Source of the DNA: Polytrichum commune
Taxonomy: Eukaryota; Streptophyta; Polytrichopsida; Polytrichales; Polytrichaceae
Direction: 5' to 3'
Assembly: GCA_950295325.1 (NCBI GenBank)
Contig: OX485805.1
Coordinates: 37,437,501 to 37,501,500, forward strand
Length of the DNA stretch: 64,000 bases
Below the pieces are notes generated by a model. It saw only the letters and a program-made list of their open reading frames with translations. It ran no database searches and had not been told where the DNA came from. A program made the translations under genes and the position numbers. Positions 1-9,556 of the stretch are shown here, one piece after another (position 1 is the stretch's first letter; each line of letters starts with the position of its first letter).

Positions 1-204
1 TGACTCAAACACATTACCAATGTCTGGAGTCCGTCATAACCGCTCATTAGAACCGCTCATTCTTCCTCGCTTTAGCACTCAAAACCGGGACATGTGTCAT
101 GACATTATCGATTCCAGCATGATCAAAATCTAGGTGCAGCATGATCGAAATTCCGGTACCTTGTAGATTGCCGATGGGGTCTTGATTGGGAATAGGCGCC
201 TCTA
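1..204. repeat. Interspersed repeat family R1, copy 1 (cut by window start)
   Basis: This segment matches, with scattered changes, segments at about 42403-42975 and 50272-50609. The shared landmarks are an 'AAACACATTACCAATGTC' block, a 'TTTAGCACTCAAAAC' block and a terminal 'GGCGCCTCTACTA'. In the most complete copy (50272-50609) the two ends are inverted (TAGAGGC...GCCTCTA), so the family looks like a small non-autonomous DNA transposon. The left end of this copy lies outside the window. Confidence 0.6.
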
Positions 205-1429
205 CTATATTGGCTCAAGACGCTTGCATGTCTATACAAGGTTGCAAAAGAGGCCCTAATTACTGGGCAAAAAAAGCCCTCTTTCCAAGCTGCTCCATCT
301 TGATTTATGTTTGCAATATCACACTAAATATTGTGGTTAGTTGTTAGTGTCATATGATTTTTTTTTTAAATCATTAAAAAATCAATTTTTTTAATGTTAA
401 CGTGGTAACTTTTCTAGTGGCATTTCTGATGAATAAGTCTACAAGTGTTGTACTGTTCTCACTCTTTAGTATGACACGTTTGGGAAACACAAAAAAAGGT
501 CGTATTATTGAGGTGTTGTCTTCTCATTAATATGACAAATGGCGTAAAGTTGTTGTATTATTGAGGGAATACCAAAACATAAGTAATATGAGCTTCAAAA
601 TATATACAATGAGTTTAAGCAATAGAGATGGTATGAAATAATAACCTATAACTCCAAACAAATACAAATGTTCTCAAGAACTCTTGAAATAGGAGTCCAA
701 AGATCTATGGTGTTGCATACCCAAGTTAGCAACTGTCATCTTATCTAAATTCTATACTAACTTTTGAAATTCATTAACACCAAAATATAAAGAGTTCTCT
801 GATAAGGAACTAGACAATAACGATGCATGACTTTTAGCATCACTAAGTTGTATAGTAGGTGGAACAACATCATCCACATCTACTAAATCTAGATGAACAT
901 TAAGATGAAAGTCTTGTGCATAATTGGTTCCCAAAGTTCACCAAGTTCATCTAATTCTTTTTGCATTTTATTCTTCTCCCTTTCATCAACCATGGCAACA
1001 TCAACATTCCAAGTTGCAGGTAATTTACACGCCATCCTCCAACAATTCATGCAAGAGAGTGCACAAGATACTGGTGATACCATATCACCATGAGTATCAT
1101 ACTAGGCAGGAGGCCACACTAACCCTAACCATGTCCATTCTACATTAGTAACCCTAATTATCATTAAGTTCCCAAGTGAAAATGGATGTATTTTAGATGT
1201 ACATGACATAGAGAAAAAGAGTTTTAGCATTAACTACCTCTTTAATATGACAAAACGGAGATTCTAAATGTTGCATTATCGAGTGTCGTATTGGCGAGGT
1301 TAGACTGTACTGTCATCCTGACTTACTTTTCTAGTTCATTGAAAATGCCAATTACTGAAAGCAAAGTTTGGTGTATTATGCATCCATACATCTCTGTAAT
1401 GAGATATCGACATGGATGATTGAAGTTTG
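205..1429. other. Gene-free AT-rich stretch
   Basis: No open frame here resembles a known protein, and none has a plausible start plus codon structure. I see T/A homopolymer runs and scattered stops in all frames, and no RNA gene. Confidence 0.5.
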
Positions 1430-1535
1430 AATGAAAAAATCACTTAGTATGTGATAGTCATTGCAACATTGGACATCTATAATGCTTAAATTTGTTATTT
1501 ACAAGAGGTGACAAATAATGTTAAGCTTACATTTA
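1430..1535. repeat. Left half of a dispersed repeat split by a MITE
   Basis: The segment matches 7430-7530 (shared text 'GACAAATAATGTT' and 'ACATTTA'). The match resumes after the MITE at 2105 with 'TTAGTGTTG', which corresponds to 7528 onward. The copy near 7.5 kb is therefore the uninterrupted version. Confidence 0.65.
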
Positions 1536-2104
1536 GGGCCACTTCCCACACAAGACTGAAGGCCCACGACCATTGCAATTTAAGAGCTCTCATTGGTCGA
1601 AAGGGCGGAGACCGTCCAAGTTCACTTCACGCATGAAGGTGAAGGTCCAAAGGTCCAAAGAAGACTTCATGGATGAAAAGTCTACATGGAGTCCTACATG
1701 GCGGACTATGGATAAGGTTTCATGGTCTCTTGGGACTTTCATCAGGCCCACCTCCAAGTATTTTTTCCAAGAGGACATATTTCATGACAAATTGCACGAC
1801 ATATTGCAGAAAAATTCTATAATAAATTCCAGGACATATTCCATGATAGACAAACACCACCAAGTAATTCTCTTAAATTGATAGAGTTGAGACATATTAT
1901 ATTAAACCAAATATTCTCCTCTTTTTCCGCCAACAAAATATGCAATGGTCCCACAACATGGTCCATTCTCACTTCACACTATGCTTGAGGGCATGTGACT
2001 ACATAAAACGGCTTTCCCAACACCCATGGTATGGCCTTCGGACAAGAGTCAAGGGTCTTCACCATTACAAGGTCATGGCTCTTGGCTCATGTGTGAAGTG
2101 GCCC
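1536..2104. mobile_element. MITE family A, Tourist/Harbinger-like, 569 bp
   Basis: The ends are inverted: left GGGCCACTTCCCACAC, right complement GGGCCACTTCACACATG. They are flanked by a TTA target-site duplication at 1533-1535 and 2105-2107. A 3-bp TWA duplication is typical of PIF/Harbinger-derived (Tourist-like) MITEs. The homologous sequence at 7521-7545 reads straight through with a single TTA, so it is an empty site and confirms the borders. No transposase is encoded. Confidence 0.8.
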
Positions 2105-2107
2105 TTA

Positions 2108-2590
2108 GTGTTGACGACACTACACAGGTGTGTGTGATCAGTGAGGCCAGCTGTAGGTGCGAAGATCCAAAGTGAAGAATTCCGAGGACAGAGGATGGAG
2201 CGATGGCGGAGGGAGCGTCTCCGAGGGCAGAGAGAGAATGGAGCGTTGGCCGAGGGACCGGAGAAAGACGGAGACAGGTGGCGAACGATGGGCGGTCACA
2301 ACTCAGCGAAGGCCCAAACGACGGGTAGGAGGAGAGACTGGGTTGATACCCGGAAGGCCGGGTACTTAAAGACCGGGGAGGTGGCGACGCGACGGGAACA
2401 AGAGCCGGCAAACGAGATGACGTGGGCGGCCGGGTATTTGAAGGAACAGGGCCAGCAAGGGGAGCAGGCCACGTGGGCCGGGAACGAGGTTAGCCGCCGG
2501 GAACAAGGATGGTCGGCGGGAACAAGTGAAGGCCAGCGGGAACGAGGCTATCGGGAACGGATGTGTACGTCCGTAGGATAGGGTTAAGAT
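2108..2590. other. GC- and purine-rich block, no supported gene
   Basis: This block is much richer in G and A on the plus strand than its surroundings, with repeated GGGAAC and GGCCGGG words. It is open for about 146 codons in one frame, but that frame opens with GTG rather than ATG and reads as low-complexity Arg/Glu/Gly. I treat it as compositional. Confidence 0.45.
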
Positions 2591-2879
2591 GTGGTGATGA
2601 ACTAGCCACCATTTGGATGGGAGTGGATGGAAGTAGCAACTAGTCACCCATTAGGTTAAGATGGGTCACTAACAAGGACACGTACTCACTATAGGACGTA
2701 TGGATGAAAGACAATACCAAGGGATTTCCATCCCTTGGATGACATTAACCGCCTTAACTATCTAAGCAATGAAGGATGAAATTGGGAATGAATGACTCAT
2801 GGATGGTAACCGAACGCACCTAGGCACATCTAGGAAATTAGAAGAACCATAACCAATCTTTCCCACCAGAACATCTATA

Positions 2880-4300
2880 TTTAGCACGTGTGAGTTCTGT
2901 AAATAGATCCGGCAGACCTAAATTTAGACTGTAGCCCTAATTCAGACTAAAATTAGCCTATTTAGACATTTGGCATTAGGGGCCACACCTAACCGCTAAT
3001 TCAACCAATTTTAAGATTTCAAAACCTATATAAAGGGGCACTACGGACCCCTATAGCACCTCATTAATCATTTCCAACATTCCTACGTGAGCGTCATCGA
3101 AGCCGGCCTTGATTGAAGGTCCGCAAGATTGCACGAAGCCGGCCTTAATTTGAAGGTCCGCAAGATTGCACGAAGCCGGCTTTCGAATTGAAAGTCCGCA
3201 AGTTCGTTTTCGCCGGTCTTCGAGTTGAAGGCCCGCGACCTTGAAGGCCCACAAGACCGAAGGTCCGGGGAATTGATCGGAGCCGGTCTTTAAATTAAGA
3301 TCCGCAACGAACGAGTTCGAAGAATCGCGGAGGCGCGACGCCGGTCTTAAAATCTGAGGGCCCGCGCGACTGAAGGACCACGGTACCAGAGGCCGAGAGG
3401 ACTTTAGGATTTGAAGGTCTTTTCAAGAGATTACGAAATCAAGGACTACAAGAAAAGACTTGAAGACATTAAAAGCTTTCTTCAAGATTTGGAGACTGAG
3501 GGCCCGCGGGACCAGAGGACCGCAAGTCCGAGACCAAGACCGCAAGTTTGAAGCCCTTTTGAGGACTAAAGGTTTAAACGAACTTTCTAACCAAGATCTA
3601 AGATACCTTTTGAGTCTAAGGAGATGTCAAGATATCAAAAGTGAAGATGCTAAGAGATTGACAAAATCCGAAGCTCATCGTGAAGACAAAGAAGATTGCG
3701 TAAGGAATCCAAGACCGAAGCACTCAAGAGAATAGGAAGATTAGAGAAGATCCTTCCTAGGAACTTAGAGATATTCAAGAATGAAGAACTAAATTCTCAT
3801 GAGTAGAGAATACAAAGGAAAACCAGACAAAAAGGAACTTTAGAAGAATGAAGACATTAAGAGGATTTCAAAGCCATCATTCGAGAAAAGAAGAAATTAA
3901 AGACCATCAAGTAGTCGACTTCCACTTTGAAGGCATTGCAATGAATTGTTAAATGAAAACTCTCAATGTGATTGTGAACTTTGGTTGAGGATTTATAAAT
4001 GAATGGAAGAATGTTGTTATTGATTACAAAAGAACACTCTCTTCATTCATAACACTTAACCTCGACATTAGGATTACGGGGAACATAAACTTGAAAGCTT
4101 AGGCTACTTTCTCCTTAGAGATTTATCCAAGAGGAAACACCTTCAAAAGTTAATTTAGATAAGTGTAGTGTCCATGTAAACCGGTCAGCAGCGGGTTACA
4201 CCGTCTAAGTTGCTGAGGGTTTGAAGGTGACCTCGACAAGGTGGTTTCCAATCAGTATTGAACAAGACAATCAAAATTTGGTGACACGAGATACAATATT
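2880..4300 (+). other. Possible LTR-type or other repeat relic
   Basis: A TATA-like element (CCTATATAAAGGGGC, about 3026-3040) precedes a degenerate tandem repeat and a 91-codon Lys/Arg-rich open stretch (3460-3735). No reverse transcriptase, integrase or second LTR is visible. Near 4240-4310 the text resembles 7550-7620 (shared 'GAACAAGACAAT' or 'GAGCAAGACAAT' and 'GGTGACAC'). It could be a non-coding LTR remnant, but that is inference. Confidence 0.25.
3099..3420. repeat. Degenerate tandem repeat, about 36-bp period
   Basis: Two clean units (3099-3134 and 3135-3171) begin GAAGCCGGCCTT and end GAAGGTCCGCAAGATTGCAC. A third, shorter unit starts at 3172. Decaying copies of the two half-words, GCCGGTCTT and AAGGYCCGC, continue to about 3420. 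Confidence 0.75.
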
Positions 4301-5520
4301 TAGTCTAGTCAACAATACTCACGCCAATCAATGTCATAGACACCCCCCCACCCCAATGTCACCGAGCCACTGTTAATGAAGGGTGTGTGATCGTGGGCAA
4401 ATCACATCCAACCCATCCATTCACAAAACCTCATTTTAGGGTCTACAAAACTGCTCGGACAACCTGAAAAAAAACTTCCAACGGATGAAATACCAGCCGA
4501 TGAAAACTCAATGCTTGCAAGATGAAGGGGTTGAATGTTCATCCCATCCTATGAGAACATTCGTGTGGGATTTTGAAGGTTCCCATAAAGTTCCCTACGT
4601 TCCCAATGGAGTCCCCCTCTCCCCCCCCCCCAAAAAAACGACAAGCAGGAGTATCCCGTGGGCAAATTAAACAAGCTCCTTCTTTAATTTACATGGGCAT
4701 CATTGGTTCCCCACAACTTTAAAAGCCGGCGATTCTTTCGTATCTTGGAGGCAATAACTCATGTGGATTCGGAGTGGCACTTTTTTTTTTTTTTTTATTA
4801 GGTGAGAGTGTGACCGAGACTTTGATTTTGTGTGCATGGCCTGAAGACCCTGGGGATGTCGGTGTCGAATTAAAACTACTACTACTACTACTGCTCTTCT
4901 GTAAGCTGCTTAATGATGATGGGCCTGTCAACAATTTCTCTGAATGACCTTTAGCTTTCGTATTTTAAAGGCCGTTACACTACGTACGTACGTCTGCCAT
5001 GCACTGCCGACGAGTTTGTGGCCTTCTATAATAACATTTCATTTTTTAAATTTGGAAGTCACGTGTTCCATATTTTTCATGCGGCATTCAATGCATCCGA
5101 GAATAAGATAAATAAATATTAGCATTATTAGCGTTGTTATTATTGAGTATTATATGCTAAGATTTGGGAAGATTCAGTCGTGTGTATGCAGCATCGCAGC
5201 AACACACAACGACCACGACAAACCCGTCCGAAAAGAAAGTATGAGAAATTGTTCAACTTTTGACCCAGAAATCGAGTGATAAAAGAGAAATTTGGTTGCC
5301 GACTGGTAGTTTTTGCTTGCGATTTTTGAACGGTTTGGCAACCGGGTTGGTTCGATCATTCGATTTCAAAGCCATGAGTTGTAATGGACGAGTCATAATG
5401 GGTCCTTGCATTGAACACACATTATTCGAGCAAGACTTACGATGGTAGGTGTCTTTGGCAATGACAACTCATAATAGTCTAGAGTATTCTTGATGGCGTC
5501 CCTTTCAATTGCACAACTCA
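4301..5520. other. No gene seen
   Basis: This is ordinary intergenic sequence with short homopolymers (C run near 4620, A/T run near 4785) and a short (CTA)n run near 4876. The small open frames lack ATG starts or recognisable content. Confidence 0.5.
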
Positions 5521-5524
5521 TGTG

Positions 5525-5620
5525 TATATATATATATATATATATTCACACACCTCCTTTACAATTGTCATGGAACCTATCCATTAGTATCCAGTAGAGA
5601 GATAGAGAGAGAGAGAGAGT
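5525..5620. repeat. (TA)n and (GA)n microsatellites
   Basis: About ten TA dinucleotides lie at 5525-5544, and a GA-rich run at about 5596-5619. Confidence 0.9.
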
Positions 5621-5680
5621 CAATCCATCCATCCAATGTAAAAACTTGAGCCCCCCTATAGGTTTGGGGTTGAATTGTCT

Positions 5681-5948
5681 CAAATGACTTCATTTGGACT
5701 TAGTTGAGGTTATTATAGCTCATTCCAATGTCAAATCAATGACAAATAGTAACCTCCGGGCTGCATACTATTTCAAGGGCATTCTGTTGGATGAACGAGA
5801 GGTATGCTTGTGTTCAAATGACTTGATTTGGACTTACTCGAGGTTATTATAGCTAATGCCAATGTCAAATCAATGGCAAATAGTAACCTCTAGGTTGCAT
5901 ACTATTTCAAGGTCGTTCTGTTGGATGAATGAGAGGCATGCTTGTGTT
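5681..5948. repeat. Tandem duplication, 134-bp unit x2
   Basis: Unit 1 (5681-5814) and unit 2 (5815-5948) align without length change. They share AAATGACTT, TTATTATAGCT, GTCAAATCAATG and CTGTTGGATGAA blocks and differ at scattered bases. Part of the unit (ATGTTGGATGAATGAGAG) recurs near 43290, so it belongs to a dispersed family. Confidence 0.85.
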
Positions 5949-6199
5949 CAATAATTCTCTCTCCCTCTCTTATTGGTATTGTGTTGAATATGAGTTCAAT
6001 ATGGCACAAGATTAGCATGACATACTTCTAAGTAGGACCCACACTACTGATTCAATCTAGATCAGCCGTTAATATGGATAATAGATTGGGCTCCTGCTTT
6101 ATTGATATGGACTAGATAACCAATGAGAGGAGAGTGGATGACGAGGTGAGGAAGCGGCAAGTCATACACCTCCATGAGAAACGCTAAATATGATATTTA

Positions 6200-7255
6200 T
6201 GCCCCCTCCCCACCTGACTTTAGCTAAGCTTAAAAGGTGGTTCTAAAAACATGGCCTTCACACCATCGACATTATCTAGTGCCGAGCCTAGTTGGCAAAT
6301 GATGTGGCATGGCTTAAAAGTGGAGGTTTAAAGCCTCTAGCACCGACCCCCCCATCAATACCTAGACTGGAGGCAAGAATGTAGGACCTTTAAAAGTGTC
6401 GCCTCCCACCCTTGTGATTGGTTGCTTTTTAGTCTTAGCTATGAGGGCATGAGGAGCTCCATTAACAAAAACTGATGCTAATGTCCCCTTCCCACATGGC
6501 TTTAGTTAAGACCCAAAGTATTTCCTAAAAACCGGGTAAAGCTCCCTCGGTTATAGCGGAGGCATCCGACTATCCCAATGCACCTACAAGAACTTGCTCC
6601 GGAGATTTTCAAGTAGGTTTTAGTTAAGTAGCTTTCACACATGTTCATGGTTTTATCTACCAAGCAATGAATGTTGGGTAGTTTTTGTCCCATCCCCAAA
6701 TGCCTTACTACTCACCTATCTTACCATGGGTTTTTGTTAATGAAGCTCCTCGTGCCTTCATAGCTAAGACTAAAAAGCAACCAATCACAAGGGTGGGAGG
6801 CGACACTTTTAAAGCTCCTATATTCTTGCCTCATGTTTAGGTACCGATGGGAGGGTCGGTGGTTGAGGCTTAAAACCTCCACTTTTAAGCCATGCCACAT
6901 CATTTGCCACCTAGGCTCGGCACTAAAAAGAGCCGTATGTGTGAACCCTAGATAACTAAAACCACTTTTAGACTAAAACTACTTCTAACTAATGTCAGGT
7001 GGGAATGCCCCATAAGATAGACGAGTACTAAGGCATTTGGGGATGGGACAAAAACTATCCAACATTTCATTGCTTGGTAAATAAAAAAATGAACATGTGT
7101 GAAAGCTACTTAACTAAAACCTACTTGAAAATCTCCGGACCAAGTTCTTGTAGGTGCATTGGGATAGCCGGATGCCTCCACTATAACCGAGGGAGCTTTA
7201 CCTGGGTTTTAGGAAAAACTTTGTTTATTTGGTAAAGTGAGGTGGGGATGGGGCA
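6200..7255 (+). mobile_element. MITE family B, outer copy (interrupted)
   Basis: The element starts TGCCCCCTCCCCACCTGACT and ends with the inverted counterpart GGTGGGGATGGGGCA. Flanking TTA duplications are at 6197-6199 and 7256-7258. It is split at 6479-6481 by a second member of the same family in opposite orientation. Without the insert it is 522 bp, in line with the uninterrupted 521-bp copy at 46645-47165. The TWA target site points to Harbinger/Tourist type. It has no coding capacity; apparent open frames are inverted-repeat shadows. Confidence 0.9.
6482..7012 (-). mobile_element. MITE family B, inner copy nested in its own family
   Basis: This 531-bp element lies in reverse orientation to its host. 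It starts TGTCCCCTTCCCACATGGCT and ends GTCAGGTGGGAATGCCCCA. TAA duplications flank it at 6479-6481 and 7013-7015. The host resumes with AGATAGACGAG, matching the junction in the intact copy near 46922-46932. Confidence 0.9.
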
Positions 7256-7258
7256 TTA

Positions 7259-8559
7259 GTGTCGTACGGTATTTCATGCCACTATGATAACTTTTTCGGA
7301 TGACACTTCTTATGACTAATTGAACAAATATGGTCATGGATGATGGATGAGTTCATCCATTGGTCAATACCCTACCTTCTCTTGTCACCAACTTGTGATG
7401 AAATATTGTCATGGATGATGAAAAGTTGGATGATAAATCACTTGGTAAGTGATAGTAAGTGCAACACTGTAAATCTCTAATCCCCCTCAAAATTTACAAG
7501 GAATGACAAATAATGTTGGATTAACATTTAGTGTTGGTGACACTAGACCACGGTTTACAATTAGTTTTGAGCAAGACAATTAGAATTGGTGACACTAAAT
7601 ATAATATTTTGTCATATTTTGTGTAGTTATCGGACATAACCAATCAATGCATGGACAAATATGGGAAATGTGAATGCTATTGCGCCTCCATAAATGAAAA
7701 AATGTGATGAGTTTTCATAACCCTCCTACTCTTGGATGAGCAATTAGGTCACTTTCGCAAAAATTATCTTGAAAATCATCTTGAGTCAAAATCAAATCAC
7801 AAACACATATAACTTTGCTCATTCATCCACGTAGCAACCACAATAAATACATAATCATTCTATTGTGATTTTATAATAATAGACATTCAAAGTAGTGTGG
7901 ATTGTTGATAATTTAGTGTAGGGCAACCTAATTGCACATGTCAATGTAGATTGAACTCCATGTGATGTTGGAAGACCAATCTATTGGCTTCATAAAGAGT
8001 GACAATTGGTGGATCTCATGGCTTGATCTACAATGTGTGCAAAGGAATATAGCTCGGAATAACTTAGCATATCCCTAGCAAGATTTTCATTGCATCGCTC
8101 TACGAAGATACTCATAGCACCACTCAAGAATGTTATGTTGTAGTGAATGAAATGAAATTGATTTTAAAGTTCATGAAGCCAAAAGGCTAATGAGACTGAA
8201 AGTACATCAAGATGGTTTCAAACCGGCTAATTCCCTATAGTGGCAAACTGCATAGCCTCCATGAGGTAGAGGCTAATGTAAACTTGTTGGTCCAATTGAA
8301 AGAAAGACCTCAATTAGGGTAACTTGTCTCTAATGGGGCTATGTAGGGGATACTCTAACACAAAGCATGTCTTATTTTCAATTGCACTATAAGAGCAAAG
8401 TGAATGAGACTTGACCAAAATTTATGCAATTAAGTACAATGTGGGAGGTTGCAGAAGCACAAATTGGTGTTTCTTTTATCACAAGCCAAGGGGGTTCATA
8501 AAGGGGTTCATAAGGGTCATGTTTTAATGTTCATGTAGGGTATATGAGGGGTTGACCTC
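7259..8559. other. No gene; contains the empty-site repeat
   Basis: The part at 7430-7560 is the uninterrupted paralogue of the sequence around the MITE at 1536-2104. I find no coding sequence elsewhere in the stretch. Confidence 0.5.
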
Positions 8560-8940
8560 GCCTATTTGGGTTTATGTATAGTAAAACAATGAGCATGTAA
8601 GATAGACATCCCTTATTTAGTTACTTTTAGGATACCTATATCTGAATGGTATGTGGTTTGGTGTGGCTTCAAATACAAATACCAAAAAGATATGTGTTAG
8701 AAAAAATCAGGTTGTGTGCTCAAAATATGATAAACCATTCTAAGCTTAGTAATTCAACATAATTGGTGGTGATGGGGGGATATTCAAATGAGCTCCGAAC
8801 ATTGTGAGGAAAGTGGGTATGTCCTCAATTTGGAACTGCTAACCACCTTGTACTATCACATATTCCATATCATAGGAGAAGTGAGCTAGTTGGAAAAGTA
8901 GCCATTTAAGACCCATCTACCTTAGAAGGTGAGCAGCAAG
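8560..8940. repeat. Interspersed repeat family R2, copy
   Basis: The hallmark is a block of the kind 'AAAAAGACATGTGTTTCA...GTGCTCAAAATATG', followed by a 'CATATCATAGGAGAAGTG' block. Related sequence lies near 29560-29740, 44500-45165, 45625-45700, 46560-46640 and 49700-50025. I could not define its ends. Confidence 0.55.
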
Positions 8941-9011
8941 GAGGTGGTGAAATCAAACAACCCCAAGATGCTGCAAACCCAAGGAAATGGGAGGGTGGGT
9001 TGAGGGGCTGA

Positions 9012-9400
9012 TTACACCGGCCAATTCAGACACCATCTGTCGGCATCTCTGGCTGTAATAGTGTGAAAAGTGGTGGACCAACATCTATTTCTCAACATAA
9101 TCCCCAGCAATTTCACGGATGGCACGGGTCGGAAAGTTTGTTGTGATAAGGGCATGAGAGGGATGGGGACCTCTCTGCAACACATGTCCCACATAACTAG
9201 GTTGGGACTTTGCAATCTGAACACGTAAAATGGCCACAAAGATAAGCGCCCGATCAGGCAACTGTGTATACTCAACAAAATTGTCTACAATTGTGAGCCC
9301 TGAGAGCTACGTCCCAGTTATGTGACAAAACTCTTGGGCAGTTTCAAAATCCTAGATGCTTCAAAAGGTGCAACTTGCTTCTTTGTTGCACTCCGTTTTG
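9012..9400 (-). pseudogene. Unrecognised coding-like relic
   Basis: Read on the minus strand, one frame stays protein-like for about 65 residues (words such as VEYTQLPDRALIFVAI and TNFPTRAIREIAGDYVEK) and then stops. An in-frame stop also lies just upstream. I do not recognise the family. It could be the 3' trailer of the receptor kinase, a decayed transposon protein or chance. Confidence 0.25.
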
Positions 9401-9440
9401 AATGAGAAGATATTTCCTAAATAGAGTGGCGTAAACCCAA

Positions 9441-9522
9441 GGCCTTAACATGGATCTCATAGGACTCTGAGGTTAAGCTTGGCTTAGGCCAAAAAAGTGC
9501 TTGGATGGGCGACCTTCCCAGC
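9441..9522 (+). pseudogene. 5S rRNA-like fragment (pseudogene or 5S-derived SINE piece)
   Basis: The plus strand aligns with the middle of plant 5S rRNA. GGATCTCAT corresponds to GGATCCCAT, GACTCTGAGGTTAAGCTTGG to the box A region (AACTCCGAAGTTAAGCGTGC), and GCTTGGATGGGCGACCTTCC to the intermediate element and box C. The first and last quarters of 5S are missing and an A run interrupts it, so it cannot be a functional rRNA gene. It lies about 35 bp beyond the receptor-kinase stop codon, antisense to that gene. A 5S-derived SINE would look similar. Confidence 0.65.
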
Positions 9523-9556
9523 AGTGGATTTCTTTTGTTTCCTGAAGTTCCTGAAG

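Noticed and set aside
2141-2581. 146-codon open frame in the GC-rich block
   Set aside because: It starts with GTG rather than ATG and is low-complexity Arg/Glu/Gly; the openness follows from base composition.
4719-4934. Ser/Lys-rich open frame
   Set aside because: Driven by (CTA)n and T-run repeats; no ATG start.
6502-6903. Short open frames at 6.5-6.9 kb, one also present at 46.7 kb
   Set aside because: They lie inside MITE family B and are shadows of its inverted structure, not genes.
9441-9522. Functional 5S rRNA gene
   Set aside because: Both ends of the 5S sequence are missing and the middle is altered.
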